From Picosynechococcus sp. PCC 7117 (GTDB lineage: Bacteria > Cyanobacteriota > Cyanobacteriia > Cyanobacteriales > MRBY01), in assembly GCF_001693275.1 (NCBI RefSeq), contig NZ_CP016477.1:2046001-2110000 (forward strand): a DNA stretch of 64,000 bases, read 5' to 3'. Both the position numbers and the translations under genes were made by a program. Each line of letters opens with the position of its first letter. The first letter of the stretch is position 1. This document shows positions 1 through 6,603 of this stretch, piece after piece. A model generated the notes under the pieces. The model had not been told where the DNA came from. It saw only the letters and a program-made list of their open reading frames with translations, and searched no databases.

Positions 1-1123
1 AAATAAGTTGTTGAGCGATCGCCACGAATTACTCAAGGCACTAAAGCGGGAATTGCGCAGTTTAAAACGGAAATTTGCCGACCCGCGTCGCACCCGTTTA
101 CCGGATGTGCCATCCCCTGAACCGGAACCTGTTACAGTCGAGGCGGAGCCAGACACCCCCGCAGCGACCCCGAAGAAAAAACGCCAATCCCGCAAAAAGG
201 AGGAACCTGTGCTTGCCCTCCTGCCGCAACTAACGGAGACTTCCCATGTGGCGATCGCCGCGTCGGGGGGAGTGTATTGGGGTAATGATGATGCGGGGCT
301 ATTGGACGAGGAACCGACCATTTTTAAGGCGCAGATTGGCACGCAGGAAAATTTAATCGTCTGCACCGATCAAGGGAAAGCTTTTCCGGTGGCGATCGCC
401 GATTTACCCTACCAAGAACAGCGGGATAAACCCCAATTAATCGATTTATTACCGGATCATGCCCTACGGGATAATCATCAGCCGATCACCCAGTTTTTAT
501 TGCCCAATAATTTAGCAGAGTACGATTTACTTTTACTTACAGCCCAAGGACGAATTAAACGTCTCCCGGCGATCGAACTCGAAAGTTTCACCAGTCGCGG
601 CTTGAGTTTGATTAAGCTCAAGGATAAAGACACCCTCAAATTCGCCTGTTTCGTGAAGGGGGGTGAACAGGTGGCGATCGCCGTCAGCAGTGGGCGGGTC
701 TTGCATTTACCCGTAAACGATCACGAAATCCCTGTCATGGGCAGAACCTCCCAAGGGAACCAAGCCCTGCGCCTCCGCTTTAATGAGCAAATTGTCGCCT
801 GTGTTCCCTGCCAACGGCACAACGAACTTTACTTAATCTCCGAGGAAGGCTACGGCAAAAAATTAGCCGCCAGCAGCTTACGGCTCGGTAAACGGGGTGA
901 TATGGGCAACCATGTGATGCGCTTTGAATCAAAAACCGATCTGCTCCTCACACTTTTCGTTCCCGATCAACAGGAATCCCTGTTGGTAAAAGATTCCCGA
1001 GAAAACCTCGATCTGTTGCCTTTAAGTAAATTTAATCTGGCTGAAAAGGATAGCGCCGGACAAAGACTGGTGAAATTAACTGGGGGCGATCGCCTCGTTA
1101 ATTGTTATCTGAGTGGGTCGTAG
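1..1123 (+). CDS. gyrA: DNA gyrase / topoisomerase IV subunit A, C-terminal part (5' cut by window edge)
   Basis: The frame is open to the left edge, so only the last ~373 residues are present. They begin in the coiled-coil end of the breakage-reunion domain (LLKALKRELRSLK, then DPRRTRL). A Pro/Glu- and Lys-rich linker follows at about residues 30-65, then the DNA-wrapping beta-pinwheel with repeated blades such as LLLTAQGRIKRL, GRVLHLPV and GRTSQGNQALRL. Type II topoisomerase A subunits cleave DNA with a partner ATPase (GyrB/ParE) to change supercoiling or decatenate. I see no canonical GyrA box (QRRGGKG-like) in the visible part, so a topo IV ParC-type paralogue is a real alternative to gyrase. 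Confidence 0.85.
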   Translation, partial: NKLLSDRHELLKALKRELRSLKRKFADPRRTRLPDVPSPEPEPVTVEAEPDTPAATPKKKRQSRKKEEPVLALLPQLTETSHVAIAASGGVYWGNDDAGLLDEEPTIFKAQIGTQENLIVCTDQGKAFPVAIADLPYQEQRDKPQLIDLLPDHALRDNHQPITQFLLPNNLAEYDLLLLTAQGRIKRLPAIELESFTSRGLSLIKLKDKDTLKFACFVKGGEQVAIAVSSGRVLHLPVNDHEIPVMGRTSQGNQALRLRFNEQIVACVPCQRHNELYLISEEGYGKKLAASSLRLGKRGDMGNHVMRFESKTDLLLTLFVPDQQESLLVKDSRENLDLLPLSKFNLAEKDSAGQRLVKLTGGDRLVNCYLSGS

Positions 1124-1334
1124 AAGCCATAAAAAAGAGGGGATTAATTTCCCCTCCGTGGTCATTGCCTTTGAGCTTGTTTTTGAGCATTTTATTGCGT
1201 TTTTTTAGTTGCCGTTGACGGGCCGCGCCGCCTTTGCCTTTGTCGTTACGACCCCGACGCCGGGGACTTTCCCAACTTTTGATGCGCATCGGATTAATGG
1301 TAATTTTCTGAACTTCTTTTTTCGACAATAACAC
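1098..1334 (-). CDS. Small basic hypothetical protein (78 aa)
   Basis: This short, very basic frame is rich in Lys/Arg (RRRGRNDKGKGG, RQRQLKKRNKMLKNKLK). It starts at a GTG and runs convergently into the end of the topoisomerase gene, overlapping it by 26 bases. I do not recognise the family. The basic run could bind nucleic acid, but that is only inference. Against it: its last third crosses a strong hairpin at 1137-1156 with a minus-strand T-run, which is more typical of a terminator than of coding sequence. Shorter starts (TTG four codons in) are possible. It may be a real ribosome- or RNA-associated small protein or a chance frame. Confidence 0.35.
   Translation of the reverse strand: MLLSKKEVQKITINPMRIKSWESPRRRGRNDKGKGGAARQRQLKKRNKMLKNKLKGNDHGGEINPLFFMASTTHSDNN
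1131..1156 (-). terminator. Hairpin with minus-strand T-run between convergent genes
   Basis: Perfect 7-bp stem GAGGGGA / TCCCCTC with a 6-base loop (TTAATT). Six A residues at 1131-1136 give a U-tract on the minus strand. It sits 8-33 bases after the topoisomerase stop, so it may also help end that transcript. It falls inside the last part of the 78-aa minus-strand frame, which weakens that frame. Confidence 0.45.
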
Positions 1335-1393
1335 AAATAGCCTAGATTTTTCTGCGCGGCCTAAAACTCAGCCATGGGTTAGACTTTCAGCCT

Positions 1394-2215
1394 ATGATAA
1401 AAACGACTTTTTTCTGGGAGATTATGGTGCGATCGCCGTTTCGAAAAGCACAGGTTTTATTCACCACCTACTACGCCTACATGGTGGAATATCGGGCCGA
1501 GCTATTTTTTTGGGTACTCAACTCGTCCCTACCGATTATCCTGTTGGGGGTGTGGACAGAAGCCTCGAACCAAGTGGAGTTGCCCCTGTCTGCGATTGAA
1601 TTTGCCCGCTACTTTATCGCCGTCTTTTTTATTCGCCAACTGACTCTCGTCTGGGTGATCTGGGAATTTGAAAAGGAAGTCTCCCAGGGAAAACTGTCCT
1701 TTGCCCTACTCCAACCCATTGATCCCGTTTGGCGACATTTTGCGAGCCATGTGTCGGAACGGTTTGCTCGCCTGCCCTTTAGCATTGCCCTGGTGCTCTT
1801 GTTTTTTGCCCTTTATCCCCAGGCATTTTGGGTACCGAGCTTGACCCAGGTGTTGCTCTGTATTCTCACAGCGGCGATCGCCTTTGGTCTGCGTTTCCTC
1901 CTGCAATACACCTTTGCGATGGCGGCCTTTTGGGTGGAACGGGCCAGCGCCATCGAACAAATTTGGTTTTTGTTTTATATTTTCCTCTCTGGCTATATCG
2001 CTCCCCTAGAAACCTTTCCGCCCCTCATGAAAGAAATTGCCCTGCTGACTCCCTTCCCCTATGTGGTGTACTTCCCCTCGGCGATCTTGATGGGGTTGCC
2101 GGTGCGTCTCACCGAAGGCTTCATTGTCATGGGCGTCTGGAGTTTGATTTTCTATGGCCTAAATCGCTACTTTTGGCGTAAAGGTTTGAAACATTATTCC
2201 GGCATGGGTGCGTAG
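1394..2215 (+). CDS. ABC-2 family transporter permease (DUF990-like)
   Basis: A 273-aa integral membrane protein with about six hydrophobic segments: residues ~40-60, 75-95, 120-145, 155-180, 190-215 and 240-260. The motif FEKEVSQGKLSFALLQPIDPVWRHF between the second and third segments is typical of ABC2_membrane_6 (DUF990) permeases, which pair with a second permease and an ATPase to export an unknown substrate. No ATPase or second permease is next to it, so its partners must lie elsewhere. The N-terminus carries a short extension before MVRSPFRKA, and ATG 1424 is an alternative start. The substrate cannot be predicted. Confidence 0.85.
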   Translation: MIKTTFFWEIMVRSPFRKAQVLFTTYYAYMVEYRAELFFWVLNSSLPIILLGVWTEASNQVELPLSAIEFARYFIAVFFIRQLTLVWVIWEFEKEVSQGKLSFALLQPIDPVWRHFASHVSERFARLPFSIALVLLFFALYPQAFWVPSLTQVLLCILTAAIAFGLRFLLQYTFAMAAFWVERASAIEQIWFLFYIFLSGYIAPLETFPPLMKEIALLTPFPYVVYFPSAILMGLPVRLTEGFIVMGVWSLIFYGLNRYFWRKGLKHYSGMGA

Positions 2216-2219
2216 GAAG

Positions 2220-2239
2220 CTTAACTTTTGTTGAGTTTT
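2220..2239 (+). terminator. Possible weak terminator after the ABC-2 permease
   Basis: A CTTAAC / GTTGAG stem (six pairs, one G-U) with a TTTT loop is followed by TTTTATT, directly after the permease stop. The stem is short and AT-rich, so efficiency is doubtful. Confidence 0.35.
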
Positions 2240-2319
2240 ATTGATAGCTATAAAGTCCGGTTCCTATGATGATCGAACCCCCAGGGGGTTTAAAGATTGA
2301 CAAATTTGAAGGAGCCACC

Positions 2320-2493
2320 ATGCGCTACATGGAAGATGAAGACGGTAAGCTGAATAATTTTGCCCAAGAGCCCAAAATGTACCAAGCAGAGGCAAAAACA
2401 GCGAAAGAACAAAAAAATTTGCTGGTTATTGGTGTTCTAGGAGGCGTACTTGTGGCGACCCTCATCGGTGTCACGGTGCTGATCTCCGGTTAG
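2320..2493 (+). CDS. psb34: Psb34-like / ssl1498-family light-harvesting-like protein
   Basis: A 57-aa protein with a polar N-terminal arm (MRYMEDEDGKLNNFAQEPKM) and one C-terminal transmembrane helix (NLLVIGVLGGVLVATLIGVTVLI, about residues 32-54). The conserved 'GxLNNFAxEPKMYxAE' arm is what I recall for the ssl1498 family. That family is now called Psb34, a small thylakoid protein bound to CP47-containing photosystem II assembly intermediates. The start is set at ATG 2320 because AAGGAG lies five bases upstream; an upstream in-frame ATG at 2266 has no such site. The assignment rests on remembered family features, not on a search. Confidence 0.7.
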   Translation: MRYMEDEDGKLNNFAQEPKMYQAEAKTAKEQKNLLVIGVLGGVLVATLIGVTVLISG

Positions 2494-2534
2494 GGGTCTG
2501 GTCTGGTGGCGAAGGAAGTCAGGCTACACTAAAG

Positions 2535-2554
2535 ATGTGATGGATCAATCACAT
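2535..2554. promoter_or_regulatory. Perfect 7-7 inverted repeat before the 36-aa membrane peptide
   Basis: ATGTGAT and ATCACAT flank a 6-base centre (GGATCA), ending 16 bases before the ATG at 2571. There is no T-run after it, so it is not a terminator. It could be an operator or a 5' UTR hairpin. It resembles a cAMP-receptor site, but the spacing between TGTGA and TCACA is 8, not the usual 6. Confidence 0.45.
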
Positions 2555-2570
2555 TTAAGAGGCGATCGCC

Positions 2571-2681
2571 ATGAATGAAGGACTTCTTGCTGTTGAGATT
2601 ATTGGGATTTTTACGGTTGCGTTTATAATTTTGACCCCAATTCTTTATTGGGTTTTACCGCACCATTTTTCTCTTTCCTGA
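2571..2681 (+). CDS. Candidate 36-aa single-helix membrane peptide
   Basis: The frame starts at ATG 2571 after AAGAGG and encodes MNEGLLAVEIIGIFTVAF..., ending HHFSLS. Residues ~7-29 form one continuous hydrophobic helix with an acidic N-terminus and a His-containing C-terminal end. That layout is typical of the many tiny thylakoid subunits of PSI, PSII, b6f and NDH-1. I do not recognise it as any known one (PsbN, PetN, PsaM, Ycf12 and so on do not match). It lies 78 bases after the Psb34-like gene. After its TGA stop the same frame stays open for 35 more codons. Confidence 0.45.
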   Translation: MNEGLLAVEIIGIFTVAFIILTPILYWVLPHHFSLS

Positions 2682-2876
2682 AAGCAGTTTTGGTCAAGTT
2701 TTCTCGGGCTGTACCTGGCCCACCACAAGGACATTGATGGAATCAAGTTCACCAAGGGCGGCTATGTCGCTCTTTTTTGTGGGCATTTAAAATTTCAAAA
2801 AAAGTAGCTTGTAATCCAAGATCCCATAAAACCCGTAAGCTAGGGAAAAGTACACCCAATCGATTAAATGTGAACG

Positions 2877-3200
2877 ATGGCGCGTAAAAAAGTTATCTAT
2901 CAAGAATTTGGTAACACTGTCCCAGACGAGACCCCGGAAATCGTTGATCTGCCGCCCCAACAACAAAGTCCCCGCATCCAAGCGAGCCGCTCTGGTCGTA
3001 AGGGCAAGACGGTAACTGTAATTACGGGACTACAACATTCCCCAGAGACGTTACAAAAACTCTTAAAGCAATTGAAAAATAAATGTGGCTCCGGGGGCAC
3101 CCTCAAGGACAATACCCTAGAAATCCAGGGGGATCAGCGCCAGCCGATTCTCGCATTCCTCCTTGACCAAGGTTACAAAGCGAAAATTAGTGGTGGCTAG
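2877..3200 (+). CDS. SUI1/eIF1-family translation factor (YciH-like)
   Basis: A 107-aa protein with a variable N-terminal tail (residues 1-45) and a SUI1 domain (about 45-107). The domain is recognised from KTVTVITGLQHSPETLQKLLKQLKNKCGSGGTLKDNTLEIQGDQ and the closing FLLDQGYKAKISGG. Family members resemble eukaryotic eIF1. In bacteria (YciH) they are thought to affect start-codon fidelity or to inhibit translation under stress; the role in cyanobacteria is unproven. Its stop codon shares the CTAG palindrome with the stop of the convergent ChaN-like gene, so the two genes overlap by three bases. Start ATG 2877 gives the usual length. Confidence 0.9.
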   Translation: MARKKVIYQEFGNTVPDETPEIVDLPPQQQSPRIQASRSGRKGKTVTVITGLQHSPETLQKLLKQLKNKCGSGGTLKDNTLEIQGDQRQPILAFLLDQGYKAKISGG

Positions 3201-4090
3201 GGAATGGTCGGCGCTTCCGTCCACCAGAAGAGATCGGCAACCTCTGGCGTCGGGGTGAGATCTGGATTGGGATTGAGTAAAACTATCTGCTGTTTTAGAT
3301 TTTCGCCGAGGCGACGTTGCACCCGATCAGGAATGCCGTAGCCATAAATGACATGGCCTTGACCCGCAAGGGTAATAATTTGGGTATTGGGGTTGCGTTG
3401 AGCAAAATTGGCGATCGCCTCAGCCATGGTTTCATCCCACACCACCTGGGCGGCGAAAAAATTGTCAAAGTCAAAGTTGCCATGCTGACCATGGCCCGTA
3501 AAGGCTTCCTGGAGAAGCGCCTGATAACTTTCATTGCTCAAGTCTAAATCGCTGCGGGGAGGCAAATATTCAAAATCCGCCGCCTCTAAACTAGCCAAAC
3601 CAACTGAGGACACCTGACGTACCACTTCATTGGGGGCATTGAGGGCGATCACTGGAATCTGTTTTTCCTGGGCAAAACGAAGAATGGGCGCATACAATTC
3701 CCAGTCAAAACCCCAACGGGTTTCATATTCTGTTTGGGCGACAAGGTCAGCTTCGCTAATTTCCCCGGCAATGTATTGATCTAAAACCCCTTGGAAGGGC
3801 CGTTGAAACATTTCCATGGCGATCGCCACCTGGGGATGATGGTCGTGGAGGGCTTTGATAATTTCTAACTGGGCGATGTGGTCAGCCTCGCTGGTGTGGT
3901 GTTCACCGAGGTAAATGACTTGCGCTGTTTTCAGGGTGGCGAGGGCAGCCCTGGCGTCGGTTGTGGGCGCGGTTTTGACAGTGATCGTCTCTAAAGTATT
4001 GCCGAAACTGTCATCGGCATAGGCGAAGGAGCCATAGAAAAAAATGCTTCCCCACAATAGCCAACCCCAAGCACTGCGCCATGCTCCCAT
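3197..4090 (-). CDS. ChaN-family (DUF399) haem-binding-type secreted protein
   Basis: A 297-aa protein with an N-terminal hydrophobic signal (residues ~5-25, ending near SFAYADD), so it is probably exported. The Cofac_haem_bdg/ChaN fold is indicated by VIYLGEHHTSEADH (about residue 60), AIAMEMFQRPFQ (about 90), TEYETRWGFDWELY (about 125) and the C-terminal TLAGQGHVIYGYGIPDRV. ChaN homologues bind haem or act as metal-dependent hydrolases/proteases in the envelope; the actual role is not established. It faces the SUI1-like gene tail to tail with a 3-base overlap. No lipobox cysteine is visible, so it may be periplasmic or lumenal rather than a lipoprotein. Confidence 0.8.
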   Translation of the reverse strand: MGAWRSAWGWLLWGSIFFYGSFAYADDSFGNTLETITVKTAPTTDARAALATLKTAQVIYLGEHHTSEADHIAQLEIIKALHDHHPQVAIAMEMFQRPFQGVLDQYIAGEISEADLVAQTEYETRWGFDWELYAPILRFAQEKQIPVIALNAPNEVVRQVSSVGLASLEAADFEYLPPRSDLDLSNESYQALLQEAFTGHGQHGNFDFDNFFAAQVVWDETMAEAIANFAQRNPNTQIITLAGQGHVIYGYGIPDRVQRRLGENLKQQIVLLNPNPDLTPTPEVADLFWWTEAPTIP

Positions 4091-4227
4091 AAACTTTTCC
4101 CCACAAATCTTTTTTTAGAAAACAAAGAGAACGCAAAAAACTATGGCTATGGTAACGCAGGGGATTTTTGGCGACAGATTTAGCCCTGGGGGAAAATTGA
4201 TCTGTCCTCTACCGAAACCAGTCAACC

Positions 4228-4641
4228 ATGCACCACGCTTCAATTCGCACCGCCGATATCCACCGGGCGATCGCCTTTTACGGACAGCTCGATTTTGCCA
4301 TGGAAACCCAGTTCACCACAGGGTACACCCTCGCCTGTTGGCTTAAAGGCCCCCTTGGACGTTTGGAACTCATCCAAATCCCCCAACCAAAGCCCGCCCC
4401 CGATGCCTTTGGTGATGAACATTATGTCGGCTACTATCATTTATCCTTTGACCTGACGGAAATCACGCCAGATTTAGCCACTTGGCTCGCCGATTTGCAA
4501 CAAAATGCCCCGGAACCGATCACGGTTCTTCTAAAACCCCAACAACAGATGATTGGCGATCGCATTTATGAGGTGATGTTCCTTGCCGATGCCGATGGTC
4601 TGCCCCTCGAATTTATCCGGTATCAGGGAGAACGAGCTTAA
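4228..4641 (+). CDS. VOC superfamily (glyoxalase/bleomycin-resistance-like) protein
   Basis: A 137-aa single-domain protein with the two beta-alpha-beta-beta-beta modules of vicinal-oxygen-chelate proteins. MHHASIRTADIHRAIAFYGQLDF opens the first module and GYYHLSFDLTEI...YEVMFLADADGLPLEFIRY the second. Possible metal ligands are His2 or His3, a Glu near residue 52 (LELIQI), the His of YYHLSF and the terminal Glu of LEFIRY. These are the usual positions for glyoxalase I-type enzymes, which could point to a metal-dependent lyase, but the substrate is unknown. The next gene starts 46 bases after its stop on the same strand. Confidence 0.8.
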   Translation: MHHASIRTADIHRAIAFYGQLDFAMETQFTTGYTLACWLKGPLGRLELIQIPQPKPAPDAFGDEHYVGYYHLSFDLTEITPDLATWLADLQQNAPEPITVLLKPQQQMIGDRIYEVMFLADADGLPLEFIRYQGERA

Positions 4642-4687
4642 AATTGCCCTTTGCTACACTGGAGAGCCTGTGAATTTTTTCTCGCCC

Positions 4688-5284
4688 ATGACCGACGAAC
4701 AGCTCAAGCTTTTTTCCGTGGCCGATGCCCCCAATCCTTACCGCGTCGAACGCGCCCCCAGGCTTACCATGGGCCAAGAAAGCCTCCTGCAATGGAAGCA
4801 ACGACTGCAAAACTTTCAGGATAAGGTTCGTCAAAATCCAGCCGCAAGCCAAACCAGTTTACTTTTTGAGACCCAGTCGAAGCCAGACCACTGGGATGCC
4901 GAAAAAATTGACCCCTTTACCCTGCCGCCGAAGCCCTGGGATTTCTATCGAGAGCGTTATGATCCCCTCCAGGAAGGTCAAGCGAATATTTACTTTGTCC
5001 TCGACCATGCGGTGCCGTTGCTGCTCTATGTGGGAGAAACTAAATTATCGATTAAGCAACGCTGGAAAGGGGTTCACGATTGTAAAGATTACATTGATGC
5101 TTACATCAGCTTGCACCGTCAGTACGGCTTGAATGTGGCGGTTAATTTAGCGTTTAATGTGTCAGTCCCCACAGACCGTTCCCAACGGCTCGCCCTAGAA
5201 CGGGATTTAATCTTGAAGTGGCGATCGCCGTTTAATAAAGAATGTTGGCGCTACTGGGGACAACCCTTCCAGCGGCGGGGCTAA
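4688..5284 (+). CDS. GIY-YIG nuclease-fold protein
   Basis: A 198-aa protein with its nuclease-fold core in the C-terminal half. IYFVLDHAVPLLLYVGETKLSIKQRWKG (about residues 98-125) is a GIY-YIG signature with the variant 'IYF...LYVG'. An Arg (QRW) and a late Glu (ALERDLI) sit at the catalytic positions. The N-terminal ~90 residues are not recognised. GIY-YIG enzymes cut DNA as repair or homing nucleases, but many small bacterial members have no known role. The start is set at ATG 4688; a frame from 4583 would overlap the VOC gene. It is probably cotranscribed with the VOC gene. Confidence 0.75.
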   Translation: MTDEQLKLFSVADAPNPYRVERAPRLTMGQESLLQWKQRLQNFQDKVRQNPAASQTSLLFETQSKPDHWDAEKIDPFTLPPKPWDFYRERYDPLQEGQANIYFVLDHAVPLLLYVGETKLSIKQRWKGVHDCKDYIDAYISLHRQYGLNVAVNLAFNVSVPTDRSQRLALERDLILKWRSPFNKECWRYWGQPFQRRG

Positions 5285-5363
5285 GATGGGGCTATGCTCT
5301 CCGTAAATTTTTCTACCCATTGCCTATAATTGGCGATGTTTCGCTTCCTCTTTTTCTTTTGGC

Positions 5364-6020
5364 ATGGCTATTTCTCCTAGAAAAGTGGCGCGACCGCGAT
5401 CGCCCCGACAGCAGCAAACAACGTTTTTCCGACGGCGCTGGTTTGTTTTGGGTCTAATTGGCCTAACCTGTGGGGCGATCGCCCACCAACGTATCCAAGG
5501 CGCTTTACGTCCAGCCAAAGCCATTTTTGTCCTTGGGGGCCACGAAGAACGGGAGCGGTTTGCGGCCCAGTTTGCCCAGGAACATCCGGAGTTAAAAGTT
5601 TGGGTTTCCTCCGGTAGCCCACCGGAATATGCCCGCCAGATTTTTGCGAACTATCAAATCGAAGGCGATCGCCTCCAGCTCGATTACCAGGCCGAAGACA
5701 CCGTCACCAACTTCACCAGCCTCGTAGACGAATTTAAACAAGAAAATATCGATAGCGTCTACCTCATCACCTCCGAAAACCACATGAACCGCGCCAAGCT
5801 CGTGGCCAGCATTGTTTTCGGTACCCGTGACATTGCCATTAAACCAGTGCCTGTCCCATCGGATAATCCCCCGGAAACGACGATGAAATGTATCCGCGAT
5901 GGACTCCGCTCAATCCTCTGGGTGGTTACCGGCGAAACGGGCCGCGAGTGGCAAACCCTGACTCAAATTTCTCCCCAGGCGATCGCCCCCAGCGCCAGAC
6001 GACCAGAGGAGAATTTATAA
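5364..6020 (+). CDS. DUF218 / YdcF-ElyC-SanA-like membrane protein
   Basis: A 218-aa protein with a basic N-terminus, one transmembrane helix (WFVLGLIGLTCGAIA, about residues 27-42) and a DUF218 domain. The domain is recognised by AIFVLGGHEERERFA (about 52-66), VWVSSGSPPEYARQIF, the conserved DTVTNF (about residue 114) and YLITSENHMNRA (about 132). E. coli relatives SanA and ElyC act in envelope integrity, and YdcF binds S-adenosylmethionine; the cyanobacterial function is unknown. The catalytic-looking acidic and His residues (D..N..H) are present. It stands alone between the GIY-YIG and NADAR genes on the same strand. Confidence 0.8.
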   Translation: MAISPRKVARPRSPRQQQTTFFRRRWFVLGLIGLTCGAIAHQRIQGALRPAKAIFVLGGHEERERFAAQFAQEHPELKVWVSSGSPPEYARQIFANYQIEGDRLQLDYQAEDTVTNFTSLVDEFKQENIDSVYLITSENHMNRAKLVASIVFGTRDIAIKPVPVPSDNPPETTMKCIRDGLRSILWVVTGETGREWQTLTQISPQAIAPSARRPEENL

Positions 6021-6050
6021 TAGCTGAGGTTTTGCTTGCGTACAGGAGTC

Positions 6051-6515
6051 ATGATGGAGTCAACCGCCGAACCGATTTATTTCTACAAGGCCCATGACCC
6101 CTATGGCTGTTTCTCGAATTTTTCCTTGCACCCGATCCACTGCGAAGCCCTAGATTGGCCTACCGTTGAACATTTTTACCAGGCCCATAAATTTCTCCCT
6201 ACCCACCAACAAGATCTCATCGACAAAATTCGCGCTGCCCCGACCCCAGAAATTGCCGCCGCCCTAGGCCGCGATCCCCAGCACCCCAAACGCCCCGATT
6301 GGGAAGACATTAAACGAACCGTGATGTGGCAAGGGGTTTGGACAAAATTTAAAACCCACCCTGACATTGCCCAAATTTTGCTGGCAACGGGGGACGCAGC
6401 AATTATTGAAAATTCCCCGGTGGACTATTACTGGGGCTGTGGTGCCGATGGCAGCGGGCACAATTATCTTGGCAAAGTGTTAATGCAGGTACGCAGCCAA
6501 CTACGCCAGGGGTAA
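6051..6515 (+). CDS. NADAR family protein (YbiA-like N-glycosidase)
   Basis: A 154-aa NADAR-domain protein: YFYKAHDPYGCFSNFSLHPI at the N-terminus, WPTVEHFYQAHKF near residue 40 with the conserved Glu, and the closing DYYWGCGADGSGHNYLGKVLM. YbiA in bacteria hydrolyses the N-glycosidic bond of damaged early riboflavin intermediates (Maillard-reactive metabolites); other NADAR proteins process ADP-ribose or related nucleotides. Here it is probably a metabolite-repair enzyme. AGGAG ends two to five bases before two adjacent ATGs (6051 and 6054), so the true start is one of them. No obvious operon partner is present. Confidence 0.85.
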   Translation: MMESTAEPIYFYKAHDPYGCFSNFSLHPIHCEALDWPTVEHFYQAHKFLPTHQQDLIDKIRAAPTPEIAAALGRDPQHPKRPDWEDIKRTVMWQGVWTKFKTHPDIAQILLATGDAAIIENSPVDYYWGCGADGSGHNYLGKVLMQVRSQLRQG

Positions 6516-6569
6516 TAACCCCATGGCCTTCCCTCTCGCGAAAATGTTACCTTTTGTTTAGGAGCAGCC

Positions 6570-6587
6570 ATGTCCTACGGTCTTTAG
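6570..6587 (+). other. Possible 5-codon leader ORF before the FAD hydroxylase
   Basis: ATG-TCC-TAC-GGT-CTT-TAG (MSYGL) follows an AGGAG six bases upstream and ends 16 bases before the ATG of the hydroxylase gene. It could be a translated leader or a chance short frame. The hydroxylase's own start lacks a clear ribosome site, so translational coupling is conceivable. Confidence 0.3.
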
Positions 6588-6603
6588 TTTCTCGCACTCA
6601 GTA

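Noticed and set aside
2531-2556. cAMP-receptor (SYCRP1) site
   Set aside because: The half-sites TGTGA and TCACA are 8 bases apart rather than 6; kept only as an inverted repeat.
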